Below are positions 13,608 through 17,204 of a stretch of DNA of 17,204 nt, in pieces; within the stretch, counting starts at the first letter, position 1; each line of letters starts with the position of its first letter. Under the pieces are notes generated by a model, which saw only the letters and a list, made by a program, of their open reading frames with translations, ran no database searches and was not told the DNA's origin. The position numbers and the translations under genes were made by a program. The stretch covers positions 1 to 17,204 of the forward strand of contig DIVI01000084.1 in the NCBI GenBank assembly GCA_002423305.1, in the 5' to 3' direction. The stretch comes from Methylococcus sp. UBA6136 (lineage in GTDB: Bacteria > Pseudomonadota > Gammaproteobacteria > Methylococcales > Methylococcaceae).

Positions 13608-14579
13608 ATGTCCTTTTCCCAACCTCTTTGGCTTTGGCTGGCTCCGCTGGCACTCCTTCCCATGCTGCGTTCCCTTCATCACGGGAATATGTACTCCTGG
13701 AATGGTTTGCTCCCACATGATCCACTTTCCAGTCTGGTGCGTGTCGTCATTCTGGCAGTCGGTGTGATGGCCATGCTGCTATTGATCAGCGGCCTGTCCG
13801 GTCTGTTTCGTGGTGAATATTCAATTCCACGCTCCGGGTATGGGGCGAATCTGGTGCTGTTACTGGATCGAAGCCGCAGCATGGACGACAGCTTTGCCGG
13901 TCGTTCCCCGTCCGGAGCCGAGGAATCCAAATCGCGCGCCGCGGTTCGGTTTCTGGAGGGCTTCATCAATAGTCGGCCGCATGATCGCCTTGGAGTGGCC
14001 GCATTCAGCACATCAGCACTGTTTGTACTCCCTCTTTCGTCCAATCGGGAAGCGACCCTGGCAGCCGTCAGGGCATCCGCCCTGCCGGGATTGGCGCAAA
14101 CTCACATCGCCAAGGGCCTGGCCATGGCACTGTCTTACTTCGCCGAAGATCAACCCAGCGGTTCGCGCGGCATCGTGCTGGTTTCGGATGGTGCGGCGGT
14201 GATCGACACCGACAGCGAAGCCTTGCTAAGAACCAATTTTCAGCAGTGGCGCCCCCATGTGTACTGGATATTCCTCAGAACCGCTGGCAATCCCGGTCTC
14301 TTTGATAGTCCGCCGCCCGGAGAGGACACGCCACAGGCACGACCCGAGCGTCACCTGCATCTTTTTTTTGAAAGTCTCGGATTGCCCTACCGTGCCTATC
14401 AAACCGAGAACCCGGAGGATGTTGGCAAGGCCATCGCCGATATCGATCGTGCCGAAAAGGCACCCTTTACCTATCAGTATAAACACCCTCGTCAGGATTT
14501 AAGGGGATGGTGTTTTGGACTCGCGGCAATGGCGTTGCTCATCCTGCTGGTATTCAAGCGCCTGGAAATTCGCTTGTGA
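13608..14579 (+). CDS. mxaC: MxaC, membrane-bound von Willebrand A protein
   Basis: A 323-residue inner-membrane protein. It has membrane spans at about 5-20 and 44-64, a von Willebrand A domain between about 80 and 290, and a C-terminal span just before the end. The metal site is DRSRSM (D87, S89, S91), with a VSDGA segment as the later aspartate motif. The layout resembles BatA-type aerotolerance proteins, which also work with MoxR ATPases. In methylotrophs MxaC is one of the proteins needed for active, calcium-loaded methanol dehydrogenase. It overlaps the next gene in the tetramer GTGA, which points to translational coupling. Confidence 0.92.
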   Translation: MSFSQPLWLWLAPLALLPMLRSLHHGNMYSWNGLLPHDPLSSLVRVVILAVGVMAMLLLISGLSGLFRGEYSIPRSGYGANLVLLLDRSRSMDDSFAGRSPSGAEESKSRAAVRFLEGFINSRPHDRLGVAAFSTSALFVLPLSSNREATLAAVRASALPGLAQTHIAKGLAMALSYFAEDQPSGSRGIVLVSDGAAVIDTDSEALLRTNFQQWRPHVYWIFLRTAGNPGLFDSPPPGEDTPQARPERHLHLFFESLGLPYRAYQTENPEDVGKAIADIDRAEKAPFTYQYKHPRQDLRGWCFGLAAMALLILLVFKRLEIRL

Positions 14580-15151
14580 ACAAGGCGCCTCCGATCCGCA
14601 CGATACTTGCCTTTCTGGCAGGTGGCATTGCTCTGGCGATCTTCTCGGCCGCGATTTGGCAATATCGTCAGGCCAGTCTTATTGGTGAGGCCATCGAAAC
14701 CCTGTTGTCCGGTCACGATATCGGACCCGAGCGTCGTTTCGGAGCACCCGCCAAGGTCCGTCTCGCCTATGCCGTTTATCTGATTGGGCGCCAGGATTAC
14801 CGCGGAGCCGAGGAACTGCTGGCCGAATTGGGACAGTCCGCCGATGCAGTGGTAGCGGACCAAGCTTTATATAACCTCGGGAACGTCTATCTCCGACGGG
14901 CTATCGCCGCAGTCGAACAGGATCAGCCAAATCAGGCCGGGACTTTGGCGGAGTTGGCCAAACGGGCCTACAGGCGTGCCTTGCGCATTCGGCCCGAACA
15001 TTGGTCAGCAAAATATAACTATGAAGTCGCGGCCCGGCTGATGCCCGATTTCGATCGTATCGATGTCCAGGGGGAAGACTCCCCGGAGGAGGAAGCGTCC
15101 CCCCGCAAACTCTGGACACGCGTGCCCGGTATTCCCAGGGGATTACCCTGA
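14576..15151 (+). CDS. mxaK: MxaK, membrane-anchored TPR-like protein
   Basis: A 191-residue protein with an N-terminal membrane span (about 8-28) and a soluble part with TPR-like helical pairs, for example ALYNLGNVYLRRAI and AKRAYRRALRIRP, the latter typical of a TPR turn. It ends in an acidic and then proline-rich tail. I chose the GTG at 14576, which overlaps the mxaC stop by 4 bp and gives a sensible start before the membrane span; the frame is open further upstream within mxaC. The combination of BatA-like, TPR and second VWA protein (mxaC, K, L) parallels the Bat operon layout. Its role in methanol dehydrogenase activation is inferred from the cluster. Confidence 0.9.
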   Translation: MNKAPPIRTILAFLAGGIALAIFSAAIWQYRQASLIGEAIETLLSGHDIGPERRFGAPAKVRLAYAVYLIGRQDYRGAEELLAELGQSADAVVADQALYNLGNVYLRRAIAAVEQDQPNQAGTLAELAKRAYRRALRIRPEHWSAKYNYEVAARLMPDFDRIDVQGEDSPEEEASPRKLWTRVPGIPRGLP

Positions 15152-16113
15152 TGCGAGGTTGGCTGCCAACGGGGTTCACGGAGTGGTGTCTGGCCGGGGC
15201 GCTTATGTTGTCGCTGATGGCCTGTCTGCCGCTCGGCGTTGAAATGCAGGGGGGCGCATTCAGCTATCTGGCGGTGGTGGATATCACACGCAGCATGAAT
15301 GTCACGGACTACCGACTTGGTAACCGAATGGTGAGCCGCCTGGATTTTGTCAAAGAGGAACTGCGAAGCGTCTTGGCGCAACTGCCTTGTGGTTCCCATC
15401 TGGCTCTGGGTATTTTCACCGAGCGGAATACGACGCTGCTATTCGAGCCCATTGAGGTTTGCGAGGGCTTTCAGGATATTGACGAGGCGGTGGTAGGGCT
15501 GAATTGGCGCATGGCCTGGGCCGCCGATAGCAGGATCGCCTCGGGCTTGCTGGATGCTTTCAAAACCTTGGCCGCTTTTGACGCCGATGTGCTGTTCTTC
15601 ACGGACGGGCAGGAAGCGCCCCCTGTGAATCCGCGCTACCGAACGCGTTTTGATGAGGTGCGTGGCCGTCTGCAGGGAATGATAGTGGGTGTGGGTGGCT
15701 CCACACCCATGCCGATACCCAAGTTTGATGACACCGGCAAATCGATAGGTTTCATCGGTGAAGAAGATGTGCCCCAGCGCTCAACCTTTGGATTGTCGGA
15801 AATGGCGCCCGAGGACATCGAGGGTTATCACGCTCGCAACGCTCCGTTCGGCAATGCTCCGTCGGGTGGAATCGAACATCGCTCCGCGCTTCAGGAAAGC
15901 TATCTTATTGAATTATCAAGGGAAACTGGGCTGGATTATCTGCGCCTTGAGGAGGGGAGGCTGGCTCCAGCCTTGTTGGATGCCAGAAAAGCTAAACCTG
16001 CCAGAGTTTATCGGGATTTGCGCTGGATTCCCGCCAGTCTCGCCTTGATATTGTCGGTGTTGGCTTATGCTGGACCGCATGGATGGCCGCGTTTACCCGG
16101 AAAAACCCCTTGA
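15151..16113 (+). CDS. mxaL: MxaL, membrane-bound von Willebrand A protein
   Basis: A 320-residue protein with an N-terminal hydrophobic segment (about 12-30), a von Willebrand A domain and a C-terminal membrane span. The metal site is DITRSM (D44, T46, S48), an accepted DxTxS variant, with FFTDGQE as a later site. It starts in a TGATG overlap with mxaK (one shared base). It is the third VWA protein of the cluster after MxaS and MxaC. Together with MxaR they probably form a membrane-linked chaperone that activates periplasmic methanol dehydrogenase. About 110 bp without notable structure separate it from mxaD. Confidence 0.92.
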   Translation: MRGWLPTGFTEWCLAGALMLSLMACLPLGVEMQGGAFSYLAVVDITRSMNVTDYRLGNRMVSRLDFVKEELRSVLAQLPCGSHLALGIFTERNTTLLFEPIEVCEGFQDIDEAVVGLNWRMAWAADSRIASGLLDAFKTLAAFDADVLFFTDGQEAPPVNPRYRTRFDEVRGRLQGMIVGVGGSTPMPIPKFDDTGKSIGFIGEEDVPQRSTFGLSEMAPEDIEGYHARNAPFGNAPSGGIEHRSALQESYLIELSRETGLDYLRLEEGRLAPALLDARKAKPARVYRDLRWIPASLALILSVLAYAGPHGWPRLPGKTP

Positions 16114-16224
16114 ATGCAGGGTTTCCAAGGCGTGATCCCTCTCAATTCAGGCGCCGAAAACTGCTGTCCTTGATCCGCCCGGCCCATCATCCTTCTTCTT
16201 CACCACGTTAAACAGGAGTACATC

Positions 16225-16761
16225 ATGTCTGCAAAGTATCGCGGGGGCTGGTCAGTCCTAGCATTGATTATGCCCTTGGTCACCATGGCGCATGGGCCGA
16301 CACCGCAGAAAATCGTGGAAACCATCGAGATAGCCGCCCCTGTTGAAAAGGTTTGGGCTATCGCAGGAGATTTCGGCGGTGTTTCTCAATGGGACTCACT
16401 GCTGAAATCAAGCGAAGCCACCAATGGCAATCAGCCGGGCTCCAGTCGCACACTGGTATTCGCTAATGGTGAAGCCTTGAAGGAAGACCTGGATTCTTAT
16501 GACGCCGCGAAACATGAATACCAGTACCGTATGGGCGAACCCAACGTCAAGGCGATTCCAGCCAGCTCCTATTCCGTTGTTTTTCGAATTACGGCAACGG
16601 AAAAGGGTTCCCAAGTTGAATGGAAAAGCCGTGCTTATCGAGGGGATACTGGGAATGAACCGCCGGAAGCGTTGAACGATGAGGCTGTCACATCCGCTAT
16701 GCAGAAATTCTTCTCGACTGGGCTCGGCGAACTAAAGACCAAGGCGGAGAATTCGCAATGA
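16225..16761 (+). CDS. mxaD: MxaD, periplasmic SRPBCC protein of methanol oxidation
   Basis: A 178-residue protein with a signal peptide ending close to AHGPT and a START-like (SRPBCC) fold. MxaD in Methylobacterium is reported to be periplasmic and to stimulate electron transfer from methanol dehydrogenase to cytochrome cL. A good AGGAG site (16214-16218) precedes ATG 16225. A paralogue of the same length lies at 3140-3673, on the other strand, beside a c-type cytochrome. No mxaE, mxaH or mxaB gene follows, unlike the longer cluster of Methylobacterium; pqqA comes next instead. The gap to pqqA contains a promoter, so mxaD probably ends the mxa operon. Confidence 0.92.
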   Translation: MSAKYRGGWSVLALIMPLVTMAHGPTPQKIVETIEIAAPVEKVWAIAGDFGGVSQWDSLLKSSEATNGNQPGSSRTLVFANGEALKEDLDSYDAAKHEYQYRMGEPNVKAIPASSYSVVFRITATEKGSQVEWKSRAYRGDTGNEPPEALNDEAVTSAMQKFFSTGLGELKTKAENSQ

Positions 16762-16785
16762 TAACCGGTAGGATAGGGAGCGACT

Positions 16786-16851
16786 CAGGAACTATTCCCG
16801 ACATCATTAGGGCGTTTACCCGTATCAAGTGATCCGCTATCGCCTTATGAT
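16786..16851 (+). promoter_or_regulatory. pqqA control region: tandem dyads and -10 box
   Basis: A dyad CAGGAACTATTCCCG (16786-16800) matches the distal box before mxaF at 13 of 15 positions. A weaker second box ends in TTTACCCG at 16822, 22 bp after the first. After 23 nt comes TATGAT (16846-16851), 5 of 6 to the consensus -10. Box order, spacing and distance to the -10 all resemble the mxaF control region. Confidence 0.6.
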
Positions 16852-16899
16852 TCGAGTGCCCAAATGGGCGAATCTTTTGCTTAAAGGAAAGGAGAAACT

Positions 16900-16974
16900 A
16901 TGGTTTGGGAAAAACCTATCTACAATGATATGCGCTTTGGCTTCGAAGTCACGATGTATATCCTGAATCGTTGA
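16900..16974 (+). CDS. pqqA: Coenzyme PQQ precursor peptide PqqA
   Basis: A 24-residue peptide, the ribosomally made precursor of pyrroloquinoline quinone. The conserved Glu16 and Tyr20, which the radical SAM enzyme PqqE crosslinks, are present in the motif EVTMY, followed by a short tail ILNR. A strong site AAAGGAAAGGAG lies just upstream of the ATG. It has its own promoter and is followed by a terminator, so it appears to be transcribed alone. The genes pqqB to pqqE are not in this window and must lie elsewhere; the next gene runs toward pqqA on the other strand. PQQ is the cofactor of MxaF, so the location beside mxa makes functional sense. Length and motif make this identification firm. 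Confidence 0.95.
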   Translation: MVWEKPIYNDMRFGFEVTMYILNR

Positions 16975-16991
16975 GTTAATTTGGATATAAA

Positions 16992-17020
16992 GGGGTGGCC
17001 AATAACGGTCGCCCCTTTTT
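16992..17020 (+). terminator. Intrinsic terminator after pqqA
   Basis: GGGGTGGCC and GGTCGCCCC form a 9-pair stem with two G-T pairs and a 6-base loop, followed by five T residues. It lies 17 bp after the pqqA stop. It may also work weakly for the convergent gene on the other strand, where only three T residues follow the stem. Confidence 0.88.
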
Positions 17021-17031
17021 CTTTATCCCGA

Positions 17032-17204
17032 TTAAAACCGGACTATGCCATGCTGTAAGGCAATCAGAACCAGATCGGAATTAGTACCGACATTCAGCTT
17101 TTCCTTGATCAGGGAAGCATAATTGGAGGCCGTCTTGAATCCGAGCTTCAACTCATCCGCCGCTTGTCGAGTACTGTAGCCGCGAGCAAGCAAACAAAAT
17201 ACAT
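17032..17204 (-). CDS. LuxR-type regulator, C-terminal DNA-binding part
   Basis: The minus strand reads the last 57 residues of a NarL/FixJ-type regulator; the rest lies beyond the window. Visible are the second half of the LuxR helix-turn-helix, with ARGYSTRQAADEL, KTASNYASLIKEKL as the recognition helix region, and NVGTNSDLVLIAL near the end. It closely resembles the end of the broken regulator at 6373-6871 (TVGNYVTIIKEKL, STNTELVKLA), so both belong to the same subfamily. It converges on pqqA with the terminator between them. Whether it has a receiver domain, and whether it is the MxaB-type activator of methanol oxidation genes, cannot be seen here. Confidence 0.85.
   Translation of the reverse strand, partial: VFCLLARGYSTRQAADELKLGFKTASNYASLIKEKLNVGTNSDLVLIALQHGIVRF

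Noticed and set aside
14507..14575. Upstream extension of mxaK inside mxaC
   Set aside because: The GTG at 14576 overlaps the mxaC stop in the usual coupled form and places the start right before the membrane span.

Overview
The window comes from a Gram-negative methylotroph, most likely a gammaproteobacterial methanotroph of the Methylococcales or a close relative. The evidence is a complete calcium-type methanol dehydrogenase (mxa) cluster, a pqqA gene, and the gammaproteobacterial order glyS-gmhB-plsC at the left edge. No methane monooxygenase gene is visible, so methane oxidation is inferred from relatives only.

Layout. (1) 1-1886, plus strand: the 3' end of glyS, gmhB (LPS heptose synthesis) and plsC (phosphatidic acid synthesis), tightly packed. 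(2) 1887-2718: 832 bp without a convincing gene. It holds a run of dyads ending in a plus-strand terminator (possible small RNA), a TAAAAA repeat and a minus-strand terminator. (3) 2719-6261, minus strand: a small c-type cytochrome, a paralogue of MxaD, and a TonB-dependent receptor with a very acidic loop. A UUCG-loop terminator follows the receptor. (4) 6373-6871, minus strand: a NarL/LuxR-type response regulator broken by an internal deletion. (5) 7121-16761, plus strand: mxaF, J, G, I, R, S, A, C, K, L, D. (6) 16900-16974: pqqA, 24 codons, then a terminator. (7) 17032-17204, minus strand: the C-terminal DNA-binding part of a second LuxR-type regulator, cut by the window edge.

How the genes work together. 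MxaF and MxaI form the periplasmic PQQ- and Ca2+-dependent methanol dehydrogenase. MxaG (cytochrome cL) takes its electrons. MxaJ and MxaD assist maturation or electron transfer. MxaR (MoxR-type AAA+ ATPase) with MxaS, MxaC and MxaL (von Willebrand A domains), MxaA and MxaK form the activation and calcium-insertion machinery. PqqA is the peptide precursor of the PQQ cofactor. Hairpins between mxaF and mxaJ and between mxaI and mxaR could set the steep expression differences such an operon needs.

The main new observation is a shared regulatory architecture. Tandem dyads with core GGAACTNTTCC lie upstream of mxaF and of pqqA, spaced 21-22 bp and at nearly the same distance from a -10-like sequence. 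A single copy lies upstream of the TonB-dependent receptor with the same spacing to its -10. This suggests one regulon for the enzyme, its cofactor precursor and an uptake receptor. The regulator gene next to mxaF is broken and another of the same fold flanks pqqA, so the latter is a candidate for the active regulator. All assignments are from reading the sequence; no database search was run.
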